From positions 290,591,957-290,655,956 of the forward strand of contig NC_081410.1 in the NCBI RefSeq assembly GCF_030272615.1: DNA of 64,000 bases, given 5' to 3'. Position 1 is the first letter of the stretch. Each line of letters opens with the position of its first letter. The notes under the pieces are model-generated. The model was given only the letters and a program-made list of their open reading frames with translations, was not told where the DNA came from and did no database searches. A program made the translations under genes and the position numbers. The stretch is from Cryptomeria japonica. Taxonomy: Eukaryota > Streptophyta > Pinopsida > Cupressales > Cupressaceae. Shown piece after piece: positions 25,294-36,896 of the stretch.

Positions 25294-25389
25294 TATCAAG
25301 GAGTTATGACAAAAGGAAGACTAGAAAATGAAGAGGTATGTTTAATTTCTCAAATTGAACCAGCATCAGTTAATGAGGCATGTGAAGAT
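25294..25389 (+). repeat. 96-base target duplication, right copy
   Basis: Second copy of 16743-16838, separated from the Gyp4 end by two extra bases (tt). The Cop1 reading frame resumes in phase after it. Confidence 0.93.
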
Positions 25390-26892
25390 AAACATTGGAT
25401 TAAAGCTATGGAAGATGAATTGGAACAAATTGAAAAGAATAACACATGGACATTGGTTCCTCGACCTAAAAACAAAAATGTAATTGGAAATAAACGGGTA
25501 TTCAAAAATAAACTTAATGAAGATGGCAAGGTAATCAGAAAAAAAGAAAGATTAGTGTGTAAGGGATATTCACAGAAAGAGGGAGTTGATTATAATGAAA
25601 CCTTTGCACCGGTAGCTAGAATTGAGGCAGTTAGACTATTTCTTGCATTTGCAGCACACAAGAACTATAAAGTATATCAAATGGATGTTAAATGGGCATT
25701 TCTGAATGGTGATCTTGAAGAGGAAGTTTACATTGAACAACCTTATGGATTTTCTTTGACAAATGACAAAGATATGGTTTGCAGGTTAATGAAAGCTTTA
25801 CATGGATTGAAGCAAGCTCCTAGAGCTTTGTATGCTAGATTGGACAAATATCTTTTGAATCTTGGTTACACTAAAGGTAATGCTAACAAAAACTTATATT
25901 TTAAAGTGACTAATGATGACATCTTGGTTATTGAAGTTTTTGTTGATGATATCATTTTTGGAGGAGAAGATGGATTGTGTAAGGATTTTGCTAATAAGAT
26001 GCAGGAAGAATTTGAAATGTCTATGATTGGGGACATAAAATTCTTTTTAGGATTGCAGATTTCATAGACTAATAAAGGTATACTCATATGTCAATCAAAT
26101 TACTTGAAGGAAATACTAAATAACTTTGGTATGGAAAACTCTAAACCGATAAGTACTCCTATAACTACAACTGATAAACTATCATTGAAGGATGATTCAG
26201 CACCTGTTAATCCGACAAGATATAAATTTATGATTAGAGGTTTACTGTATTTGACACAGACAAGACCTGATATTATGAATGTAGTATGTATTTTTTCAAT
26301 ATTTTAGAGTAATCCTAAGGAAAATCATGAATCAGCAGTGAAAAGGATTTTCCAGTATTTACAAGGCACAACAAATCTTGGTTTATGGTATCCTAAAGAT
26401 GAAAATTTTGATTTATGTGCATACACCAATGCTAATTGGGAAGGAAATGTAGATGATAGAAAGAGTACCACCGACGGGGCATTCTTTCTTGGTAACAGAT
26501 TGATTTCATGGTTGAGCAAGAAACAAAGTTGTACATCATTATCAACAGCAGAATCAGAATATGTTGCAGCAGCAACTAATTGTACTTAGGTATTATAGAT
26601 TAAGAAAATGTTGAAGGACATAAAGGTAAAATGTAAAGAACCTATAATTATTTACTATGATAATATGGTAGCAATTGATATATCTAAGAATCCAGTATTT
26701 CACTCTAAAACTAAACATGTTTCTATCAAATTCGATTTTCTGAAAGAGAATGTTGAAGTAAAAGAAGTGAAATTGGTTTATGTGAATACTAAAGAGTAGA
26801 TTGTAGATATCTCTACTAAGCCTTTGCCTAAGGAAACCTTTGAATATCTCAGAGAGAAGCTTGGGGTTATACCCTCACCAGTAGAGATGTAG

Positions 26893-27242
26893 ACAGTTGA
26901 TGCTTGGCATCAAACCGACAGAATTTACAAAGAAACCTTTTTTCTGGCCTTGATGAAGGAGAGCTATTTCTCAGGGGGAGTAGTTGGTATTTGTAATAAG
27001 TTCTATGAACTGGTTGTATTTGGTTTTTGTATTTCTTTAGCATTTGATGTCAAAGGGGGAGAGATATCTATGGAAAAAATTTGTATTTAGGAATCATTAT
27101 CCTAGGGGGAGAGATATTCTGTAATTTTATTTCTAGTAATTGATCTCTTTGGGAGATTATTGGTTTTTGGTTTTTGGCATTCTGACTTTGGCACTTAGAT
27201 GTTTTTCCATCTTGTGTTGCCATCAATGCCAAAGGGGGAGAT
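26893..27242 (+). other. Cop1 3' region with repeated purine tracts
   Basis: Non-coding. Four purine tracts of the form agggggag occur near 26977, 27053, 27102 and 27231-27242; the last (aaagggggagat) abuts the 3' LTR and is the working polypurine tract. It is preceded by ttgccatcaatgcc, also found at this place in Cop2 and Cop3. Confidence 0.8.
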
Positions 27243-27999
27243 TGTTGGTATTATGGATGTGTTGCATTGGTTTTGTCATTGATGTCAACACTTATCAACA
27301 CTTATCTTTCTGGAGATCTTTGGTTATGTTGCACCAGCATATTATGTTCACCGACATGTTCAGTGACTTATGCACAGTCATCGATATTTGGTTCACTGAC
27401 AGGTTTTATTGTTCACCGACACTGAGAATGATCTATTATCATCTGGAGGTTACTTGGTTATGTCGAAGACATGATTTGAAGACTTGGTTTTGGTGATTTG
27501 ATTATTGGTCTAATCGAGTTGGCATATTTGTTGTTACCGACAAATTGGTCTAGGTTATGCATCGGCATGTGTTATCTATTCTAGATCAGCATGATACATT
27601 ATGGAGATGACTTATTGATTAGTTATTATTGTAAATGCATTGAGCTGACATCATGCATCACATATTGATTCATTTGTAATTAATTTTATTGTAATATTAT
27701 TTGTGAGATGACCTACACATTCGGTCTTAGGTTTTGGTATATATGTAAGATCTCAATTGTGAGATTAACATGGTATGGTATGTAATAAGATATTGTAAGG
27801 TTATATGCAAATATAAGCAGAGCTACTCACACAGACATCATTTGAAGATCAAGGAAGGTTTAAAGAAGACAATCAGAGCTTAACCGGTACTGAATCCAGC
27901 ATATGAAGATGCTATTTTGAGCAGTACATTATCTAGGATTTAACCATCCTATTGTAGTCAGTGTGACTCTCATTTTGTGATTGAGTAGTGAGCTTTAGG

Positions 28000-29595
28000 T
28001 GTTGACATTATGTGAACCGGCATGAAGACATAATGACATTATATGTTGTCATTGATGTCAATATGTGTTATGAAGAGAACTGACAAATGTGATAGGTGAA
28101 AAGAGAGAGGAACCGACATATGTAGGAACTGGTTTATATGCCAAAGTGAAGCGGCATATTTGTTCAAGATGAACCGGCATGTAGTTATGCGAACCGACAC
28201 ATGGAAGCAGTGTATGAGTACCGGTTGGTAGGTAGCTTGCACTTTAGGGTTTCTGGTTGGAGCACCTCAACTAACTCAATCGGTGATCTTTGTGTGATGA
28301 GTTAGCAGTATAATGGAAATCAGATCGTGTTGCCATGTAAGCTCTGTGTGCGTGAAGGATCTTGCATGAAGAAGACTATTCCTATCTACCTCAAGAATGT
28401 GCAAAGTCTATCAAATGGTTCTAACGCGTGATGGGTTATCAGCCACCATGAAATCGGTGGATAATGGACGATGGAGAATATCTTGAGATCGATTCAAGAT
28501 TGTTGCATTTAATGTAGTATGATTCAATGGTTAGGATAGAACCGCTTGAATTGGTTAACCTAACAGGTTTAGGGTTTAGGGTTTTTGCTACCGACCTGTA
28601 TGTTTCCTATAAGGTCAATGTTGTGTTTCTTTCTTAGGTTGTTGGCAAAAGTTGTGTGTGTGTATCCTAGGGAAGTGATACATAATTCTTGCCAAACCAA
28701 AGGAGAGAAGAGATACCTGCAAAGTGAATGCGCAGAAGGTGAAGAGGAGCCAAAATAGATCTGCATTAGCATTGAGTGTTGTTAACAGATCATTGTAATT
28801 CCTATTGGTCTCTAACCACTTCAACAGTTGTAAAATCCTCTAATAGGGTAGCCTTAACTGGCTTGTTGCAAAATCCCCTAACAGGGTGGTCTTAACAGGC
28901 CTGATTCAAATCCCTTAACCGGGTAACTCGAGGTTAATGAGTTTTGAGAAGTTATAGAGCTTAGGAGATCCTTTCAGCTATTGAGTTCTTGAAATCCTCT
29001 AACAAGGTGACCCTACCAAGTTTAACCCTTAACCGGGTATCCCTTAACCGGGTGATCCCTAACAGGATCGGTTCCTAGCAGAACCTATTGTAATGTTTTT
29101 AATCGGACAAGGCTCCTAATACAGCGGACTTCTAAAGAGTTCAAAAAGTAGCTTGTGGGTATCCATCCCCACCGTGGTTTTTTTCCTAGTTGGGTTTCCA
29201 CGTGAAAAATATGTGTGTCATGTGAAATGCTTTTGTCTTGCGATGCTTTGTTTTACCTATTAAGCATATGAAGGTTCTATGTTTTATGCCTATCTATAAA
29301 ACATATTGAACTCACTGTTGTGAAGATCAGATGATCAAGTTTACCTGTTTATGCATGAGAATATAATGATACTGTAGTATTGAGCTAAGAGGGAAGCTTT
29401 TTGAGCGACTAGTTCATGACTGATTGAGTTGTACTAGATGTTACCGGTTGCACTCTGTTTTTACCAGTATCCCTATTTGTCAGTCATTTGGAGTATTTGC
29501 TATCAAATCAGTTTTGGACTATATTTGTGTTTGTACTGATCCACCCCCCCCTCTCAGTACCGGTTTGGTACTATTGGTTCATCATTGAGTTATCA
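28000..29595 (+). repeat. Cop2 5' LTR
   Basis: 1596 bases, tgttgacatt to gagttatca. Unusual content: four accgg/gaaccggca words early, a ggtttagggtttaggg telomere-like patch near 28566-28583, and a run of 'aatcccctaacagggt' units (28830-29060) repeated with variation. Confidence 0.93.
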
Positions 29596-29597
29596 AT

Positions 29598-29609
29598 TGG
29601 TATCAGAGC
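29598..29609 (+). other. Cop2 primer-binding site
   Basis: tggtatcagagc, perfect tRNA-Met type, two bases after the 5' LTR. Confidence 0.93.
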
Positions 29610-29664
29610 ACTCCGGGTCCTCCGTGTTGTAAGCTTAACCGCTTGAGGAAAAGATCCTAGTCAA

Positions 29665-32600
29665 ATGATGAAGAGGGAAGGTCCAAAGTTTAACAGGGAA
29701 AACTTCGATATATGGAAAAATAGGATGAAGATATTCATCAAAAGCATGGGTGTTCAACACTGGAGTTATGTTGAAAATGTATTTGTTGTTCCTACCGGTA
29801 CTCTCACCGATGACCAAAAGAGAGAGATACAAGAAAATGGGCAAGTCATGGAAGCCCTCATCAGTAGTTTATCTGACATTGAATTTATCGATGTTCAGGA
29901 CAAGGCAAATCCCAAGGAGGTATGGGATGCTCTTGAAAATATCTATGGTGGTGATGAGCATGTAAAATTGGCTAAGGAAGAAAGCCTGAGAGGGAAGTTT
30001 GAAGACATGTGGATGGTTGAAGGAGAGACCATTCAGCAGTATGGAATAAGAATCAAAATAGTTGTTGGAGAAATAAAGAGTGCAAGTGGCAAAATAGAAG
30101 ATTCCACTATGGTAAGTAAAGTCCTGAGATCCCTGTTGCCAGTCTATGCAATAAGGGTCGCTGCTATTCAGAAGTTGAGATCAATAGACAAGTCTAAGGT
30201 GTCGTTGGACTCCATCATAGCCAAGTTGACAGCCTATGAGCTGAATAGTTTTGATGGCAGTGTTCAAAAGACAAAATCAGCTTTTAGAGCCTCTATTATA
30301 CCATCCAGAAAAGGAAAAGAGGCTAGCACTAGTGGGGAACCTAATCAAAATAGAGAAATGAATGATGAAGAGTTTTTGATGGAATTTGAAGCTCTTCTTG
30401 CCAGGAGATTTCCAAAAGGAACTGGTAAATACAAAGGTAAGCTCCCTTTGAAATGTTTCTCCTATAACCGGATAGGACATATTGCTATGAACTGTCCTAA
30501 TAGTGACAACAAGGATAAACCGGAGAAATTGTATTGTGGTAGTTGATGAAGGTGTCACAGATGAGGAATCAGAGATGAAGAGAATGAAGACATTGTGTTT
30601 GTTGCTGTAAAGGAAGATTTGGCAAACAAGAAGGCTCTTGTCTCCTAGTTTGATGATTCCAATGAGTGGATCATTGACAGTGGCTGTTCTCACCATATGA
30701 CTAGTGACCGGAGCAAGTTTCTATCCTTAGAGGAGTATGATGGTGGTGTGGTTCACTTTGGCAATGATGCACCATGCATGGTCAAAGGGAGAGGGTCCAT
30801 CTCTTTGAATGGAAAGAGTAGTGGTGACAATGTGTACTGGGTTGATGGTCTTAGATACAACCTTCTAAGTGTTGCCCAGCTAAATGACAGTGGCCTCACT
30901 CTGCAATTCAAGAATGGAGTTTGCAGAATCAAAGGAAAAGATGGTAAATTAGTGGCCATCGACATGTAGACTAAAGGTAACCTATTTCATCTGAATGCAA
31001 ATATAAGTACATGTCTTATGGCCAAGATTGATGACAGTTGGATATGGCATAGGAGACTCTACCATGTGAACTTTGATAACATTATGAAGGCTAGTAAGAT
31101 CAAGGCAGTTAGAGGGTTGCTAGTGTTGAGCAAACCGGATAATACCTTGTGTAGAGAATGTCAACTGGGGAAAATGTCTTCCTTAATTTTTAAAGGTAAA
31201 TCTTTCACTGCTGACAACTTGCTTGATCTTGTACATACTGATTTGTGCGGTCCTATGAAAACTAGAAGTGTACAGGGTGATAGGTACTTCATGATCCTCA
31301 CTGATGAATGCTCAAGAATGATGTGGGTCACGTTCTTGAAAGACAAGTTTGAAGCTTTTGGGAAATTCAAAGCTTTCAGAGCATTAGTGGAGAAGGAAAG
31401 CAGTAAAAGGATCAAATGTCTCAGAACTGATCAAGGAGGGGAATTCACTTCCAGTGAATTCAACAAGTATTGTGAAGAATTTGGCATCAGGAGACAGTTG
31501 TCTGCCCCCTGGACTCCACAATAGAATGGCCTAGCAGAGAGGAATAACCAGACTATGGTTGAAGTAGCTAGAACCATGTTGATTCAAGGAAAGGTAGCTC
31601 ACACCTTTTGGAGAGAAGTGGTGAGCACTATAGTATACACTATGAACTGGGTACTCATCAAAAAGGGTAAGGACAAAACTCCTTATGAGTATTGGACTGG
31701 TAAGACACCTATGGTTAGCTACTTTAAAGTATTTGGTAGCAAATGTTACATCAAGAGGAGTGAACATCAGGGAAAATTTGAAGCTAAATGTGATGAGGGA
31801 ATATTTCTAGGTTATTCCACCAAGAGTAAAGCTTTCAAGTGCTACAACAATAGGACTCAGAGAATTATGGAAAGCATCAATGTAAGAGTTGATGAATCAT
31901 CTGAGAAGACTGAGGAAACTGCCAGTGAGCAAGTTGTAAATGAACCAGTTGCAACCTTCTAGAAACTGGTTGTTAGCCAACCAAGTTCCAGTAATAGTGT
32001 CCCTGAACCGATGAATGCTGATACTGATGAAGATGAGGATGAAGAAGAAAAGCAAGAAGAACCAGTTAAGACCATTCCTCAGTATGCCAAGTTGAATCAT
32101 GATCCTAAGTAGATCATAGGTGATAAGGATGCAGGAATCCTTACAAGAAGAAAGATCAGAGAAAACTCATGTATGATCTCTAAATTTGAGCCTAAATCAT
32201 TCAAAGAGGCTCATAAAGATGAAGACTAGATCAAGGCAATGGAAGAGGAACTTGATCAGATAGAGAAAAATGGTACATGGTCCCTTGTACCTAGACCTGA
32301 ACATAAAAATGTCATTCACACCAAATGGGTGTTCAGAAATAAGTTGAATGAGGATGGCACAATGATTAGGAATAAAGCCAGATTGGTATGCAAAGGATAT
32401 GCTCAAGAAGAAGGAGAAGACTATGGGGAAACCTTTGCTCCTGTAACCAAATTGGAAGGAGTTCATATGCTTCTTGCATATGCAACTTTTAAGAGGTTCA
32501 AAGTATATCAAATGGATGTAAAATTTGCATTCCTAAATGGTGTACTTGAAGAGGAGGTGTATATTGAGCAACCAGATGGGTTTGCCCTATCTGAAGACAG

Positions 32601-33723
32601 TGACATGGTATGTAGGCTACATAAAGCATTATATGGTCTAAAGCAAGCACCTAGGGCATGGTATGAGCACCTACATTTCCATCTTGTGAAGATTGGATTT
32701 GAGAGAACAAGTGAAGATAACAATATCTACTTGAAGTCTGAAGGAGATCATATCCTGATCTGTGAAGTTTTTGTGGATGACATCATCTTTGGAGGAGATG
32801 ACAAGATGAGTCATGAGTTTGCTGATGAGATGAAGAAAGAGTTTGAGATGTCACTCATAGGGGAGATTAAGTTCTTCATTGGACTACAGATCCAACAGAT
32901 GGAAGATGGAATCTTCATCACTCAGTCCAAATATGTCAAAGAGGTACTGAACACCTTTGGCATGGAAGATAGCAAACCAGTTGGTACACTGATGGTGACC
33001 GGTTGCAAATTGACAAAAGAGGATGATTCCGCATTGGTTGATGAGAAGGAATACCGATCAATGATTGGTAAGTTGCATTATGTAGTGTATAGTAGACCGG
33101 ATATTCCACATGCAGTTGGCATTACTGCAAGGTTCTAGAAGAGTCCAAGAGAATCTCACTTGATTGTAGTCAAGCGGATTCTTAGGTATCTTAAGGGAAG
33201 AGTTGACTATGGATTGTGGTACCCATACAACAATAATTTCAATTTGAAAGTGTTCACAGATGCTGATTGGGTAGGTAATGTGGATGACCAGAAAAGCACA
33301 ACCGGTGGTGCATTCTTTCTCGGTGGTAGACTAGTCTCATGGATGAGTACAAAGCAGAGTTGTATCTCTCAGTCTACAGCAAAAGTGGAGTATGTTGCAA
33401 CTTTCATGAATTGCACTCAGACAATTTGGATGAAGCATGTACTGGAAGGCTTCAAGATCCCTGTATCTGAATCGGTAAGCATATTATGTGATAATACAAG
33501 TGCTATCAATATATCAAAGAATCTTGTTTTACATTCTAGAACCAAGCATTTTGAGCTTAAGTATCATTTCTTGAGGGAAAAGGTTCAGAATAAAGAGATT
33601 GCACTGGAGCATGTGTCTAGTAAGGAGCAGTTAGCAAACATATTCACCAAGCCTCTCCCAAAGACAACATTTGTGCATTTGAGAGGTGAATTAGGGGTAT
33701 TGCCCCTTCAAGTGGTGAACTAA
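29665..33723 (+). pseudogene. Cop2 gag-pol polyprotein
   Basis: One frame of 1353 codons from MMKREGPKFNRENFDIWKN to a TAA at 33721. Order: UBN2-type Gag (residues 1-260); zinc knuckle with Cys-to-Tyr change (CFSYNRIGHIAMNC, near 263); protease D-S-G at 30676; integrase HHCC (31045-31180) and catalytic D 31240, D 31429, E 31537, spaced D-35-E; reverse transcriptase with FVDD at 32770-32781; RNase H (33240-33680, TDADW and KVEYVA). Two compensating single-base shifts lie near 30540 and 30580. Otherwise the only breaks are seven stops, all TAG: 30646, 30967, 31522, 31960, 32110, 32227, 33136. At 32227 the TAG replaces a Trp codon; at 31522 and 33136 alignment with related frames suggests Gln. 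Confidence 0.93.
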
Positions 33724-33966
33724 AAGTAATTGTTCCACATCAATCAGGTATTGGACAGACAAATTTTTGGTTGATTGATGTGTTGAAGGATGCTACTCCT
33801 TAGGGGGAGCAACATGATGGAACAAAGATGTTTGTACCTCCACTTTGGCATTGTTGTCAAAGGGGGAGAAGGAGTGAAGTGAAAAAGATATCTGCAGCAA
33901 ATAGGGGAGAAGGAGTGAAGCTGAGAGATATCTTTGTATATTGCCATCAATGCCAAAGGGGAAGAT
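33724..33966 (+). other. Cop2 3' region with repeated purine tracts
   Basis: Non-coding. Purine tracts at about 33802 (agggggag), 33855 (aaagggggagaagg) and 33903 precede the working tract aaaggggaaga (33955-33965) next to the LTR. Confidence 0.8.
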
Positions 33967-35545
33967 TGTTGGCATTATGTGAACCGGCATGAAGACATAA
34001 TGACATTATATGTTGTCATTGATGTCAATATGTGTTATGAAGAGAACCGGCATATGTGATAGGTGAAAAGAGAGAGGAACCGACATATGTATGAACCGGT
34101 TTATATGCCAAAGTGAAGTGGCATATTTGTTCAAGATGAACCAGCATGTAGTTATGGGAACTGGCACATGGAAGCATTGTATGACTACCGGTTGGTAGGT
34201 AGCTTTCACTTCAGGGTTTCCGGTTGGAGCACCTCAAGTGACTCAATCAGTGATCTTCGTGTGATGAGTTAGCAGTATAATGGAGATCAGATCGTGTTGC
34301 CACATAAGCTCTGTGCGCATGAAGGATCTTGCATAAAGAAGACTATTCCTATCTACCTCGAGAATGTGCAAAGTCTGTCAAATGGTGATAACGCGTGATG
34401 GGTTATCAGCCACCATGAAATCGGTGGATAATGGACGATGGAGAATGTCTTGATCGATTCAAGATTGTTGCATTTAATGTAGTATGATTCAATGGTCAAG
34501 ATCAAACCGCTTGAATTGCTTAACCTAACAGGTTTAGGGTTTAGGGTTTTTGCTACCAACTTGTATGTTTCCTATAAGGTAGATGTTGTGTTTCTTTCTA
34601 AGGTTGTTGGCAAAAGTTGTGTGTGTGTATCCTAGGGAAGTGATACGTAATTCTTGCCAGACCAAAGGAGAGAAGAGATACCTGCAAAGTGAATGCACAG
34701 AAGGTGAAGAGGAGCCAAAATGGATCTACATTAGCATTGAGTGTTGTTAACAGATCATTGTAATTCCTGTTGATCTCTAACCACTTCAACAGTTGTAAAA
34801 TCCCCTAACAGGGTAGCCTTAACTGGCTTGTTGCAAAATCTTTTAACATGGTGGTCTTAACAGGCCTAATTCAAATCCCTTAACTGGATAACTCGAGGTT
34901 AATGAGTTCTAGGAAGCTATAGAGCTTAGGAGATCCTTTCAGCTATTAAGTTCTTAAAATCCTCTAACAAGGTGACCCTATCGGGTTTAACCCTTACCCG
35001 AGTGATCCCTAATAGGATCGGTTCTTAGCAGAACCTATTGTAATGTCTTTAACCGGACAAGGCTCCTAACAAAGTAGACTTCTAAAGAGTTCAAAAAGTA
35101 GCTTGTGGGTATTCATCCCCACCGTGGTTTTTTTCCTAGTTGGGTTTCCACGTGAAAAATATGTGTGTCATGTGAAATGCTTTTGTCATGTGATGCTTTG
35201 TTTTACCTATTAAGCATATGAAGGTTCTATGTTTTATGCCTGTCTATAAAACATATTGAACTCACTGTTGTGAAGATTGGATGATCAATTTTACCTGTTT
35301 ATGCATGAGAATATAATGATACTGTAGTATTGAGCTAAGAGGGAAGCTTATTGAGTGACCGGTTCATGACTGATTGAGCTGTATTGGATGTTACCGGTTG
35401 CAATCTGTTTTTACCAATATCCCTGTTTGTCAGTCATTTGGAGTATTTGTTGTCAAACCAATTTTGGACTGTATTTGTGTTTGTACTGATTTACCCCCCC
35501 CTCTCAGTACCAGTTTGGTACTAGTGATTCATCATTGAGTTATCA
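33967..35545 (+). repeat. Cop2 3' LTR
   Basis: 1579 bases, tgttggcatt to gagttatca, matching the 5' LTR throughout. Confidence 0.93.
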
Positions 35546-35896
35546 CTAGGTAGTTGGCCTTTCTGCATGTGCAGACCCCATTTGTACACACATACTATAT
35601 GCGGTAGTATCATCTGATTATGGGTAAGGTTTCCCACCGTGGTTTTTCCCCTTACAGGGTTTCCACGTACAAATATCTATGTTATGTGTTGTGGATGTTA
35701 TTTCTCTTTCTGTTTCATGCATTAAGTTTCATCGATATTGCTATTAACTGTTAAACTATCAACCGAAATTAAGTTGGTTTACCGATATTATGCATCAAGT
35801 TTTATTAAGTTATATTTGAGTTGAAATTAATAGACAACTGATTCACCCCCCCCCCCCTCTCAGTTGCCTCTAGGTCCTAACACCATAAACCCAATT

Positions 35897-36896
35897 CAAT
35901 CTCCAACAATTGACCAACTCCTCTACCTAGGTGATATTACATTATTCGCACATTACATTCTGTTGTCCTCAAAATTTGATTCCCTTCAATGTCCTTAGGA
36001 TAATATGATCTAAACTGGGTGCAGAGAAAACATCAAAGATAAGGAAATTCTAGAGACAACATATGACAAGGTTTGATTAGACCTTCTACACTTCGGGCTT
36101 CCTTAGAGCCCAGGTGGGTATACCTTTGTGAATTAATTTCACACTTTTAAACAATAAACCCACAGCAAACTAGTCCAGAAAACGACTGGATTTATTCACC
36201 TTGAAATCAACTGAAGACAAAGAATAGAAACTGTACTTAACTTCAGCATTTTTTGATCAACAAAGTATGCAATAAACAACCTTGATTAATACCAGTGCCT
36301 TATCCAGGGTTACAGAGTCACCTAAACTCAAATAAAACTCCTGAAACAATATATCTTTATGCTTCCCACCAGCTTGGTTTCCACTTATCCTTATACATGC
36401 TTGACACATACAAGAATTCAATCATTCTAGACTAAGCTATGGTCCTCAAAATTCAAAGTTCCTTCCAAAGAATTTACTGGTATGAGTGATCCCGCGTATT
36501 TAATTTCCCTCCTAAAGAGAAAAGCTAACAAACACTTATACTGAGATTGCTTTGCAATTCCATTTAAACTAAACAACCCTGGATTATTTAGAATAAAGAC
36601 AGTAAATAAATTTGTGAACAAACTTGAAGACAACACAAAGCTTTACTCAAAACTGATGGCCTGTATATTGATATTCATTTCAAGGAATATTACAAGAAAT
36701 TCTAATTCTCCATTGAACTTTGGAAAGACTCAGATAAATATCTGCAGCATTTTCTTACAAAAATTTGTGATCCTTTTCCTCTAGTCCTGGTATCCATTTA
36801 TAACAACATGGATGCACAAATCTTCGGACTTCTCGAGGAGAGTTTGTTACAATTATTTCAAAAATTGAAGAGATTACAATTTTTGCGTAAAAGCAG
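35897..36896 (-). other. Ins-H 3' flank
   Basis: One kilobase downstream of the unknown gene on its strand. No open frame, domain or repeat stands out; AT-rich, with stops in all frames. Confidence 0.5.

Larger units (their letters stand above)
14199..26892 (+). pseudogene. Cop1 gag-pol polyprotein, interrupted by Gyp4
   Basis: One frame from the ATG at 14199 (MVTNYFKKDSLKLDG) to TAG at 26890, about 1380 codons once Gyp4 and one copy of the 96-base repeat are set aside. Order: UBN2-type Gag, a degenerate zinc knuckle (about 15003-15053), protease with the active site D-S-I at 15312 instead of D-S-G, integrase HHCC finger (15676-15810) and catalytic D, D, E at 15876, 16065 and 16173 (35 residues between the last two), reverse transcriptase with FVDD (25939-25950), RNase H. 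Ten in-frame stops are present: TAG at 14343, 16158, 16494, 26065, 26305, 26587, 26596 and 26797, TAA at 15987, TGA at 16125. No frameshift was found. Not functional. Confidence 0.92.
28000..35545 (+). mobile_element. Cop2: Ty1/copia element
   Basis: Inserted in the Cop1 3' LTR. 7546 bases, LTRs 28000-29595 and 33967-35545, flanked by ttagg (27995-27999) and ctagg (35546-35550), one base different. It has a perfect tRNA-Met primer site, a single gag-pol frame and polypurine tract. LTRs differ by about 5-6% over the first 235 bases, so it is younger than its host Cop1. Confidence 0.94.
13051..35882 (+). mobile_element. Cop1: Ty1/copia element carrying Gyp4 and Cop2
   Basis: The 5' LTR is 13051-14141 and the 3' LTR is 27243-35882 (split by Cop2). 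The 5-base duplication ccata is exact at 13046-13050 and 35883-35887. Without its two nested elements Cop1 is about 6.7 kb with one gag-pol frame, tRNA-Met primer site and polypurine tract. The two LTRs differ by about 9% over the first 215 bases, nearly all transitions. Gyp4 sits inside the gag-pol frame and Cop2 inside the 3' LTR. Confidence 0.93.
27243..35882 (+). repeat. Cop1 3' LTR, split by Cop2
   Basis: Pieces 27243-27999 and 35551-35882 together match the 5' LTR; the break lies inside ctctagg of the 5' copy. It ends gtcctaaca. Confidence 0.92.

Noticed and set aside
28566-28583. ggtttagggtttaggg resembles plant telomere repeat
   Set aside because: Only two units, inside the Cop2 LTR and repeated in the other LTR near 34540; it belongs to the LTR, not to a telomere.
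28830-29060. Repeated ccctaacagggt units as a possible CRISPR-like or satellite array
   Set aside because: Irregular spacing, no unique spacers, present in both Cop2 LTRs; a degenerate LTR-internal repeat.
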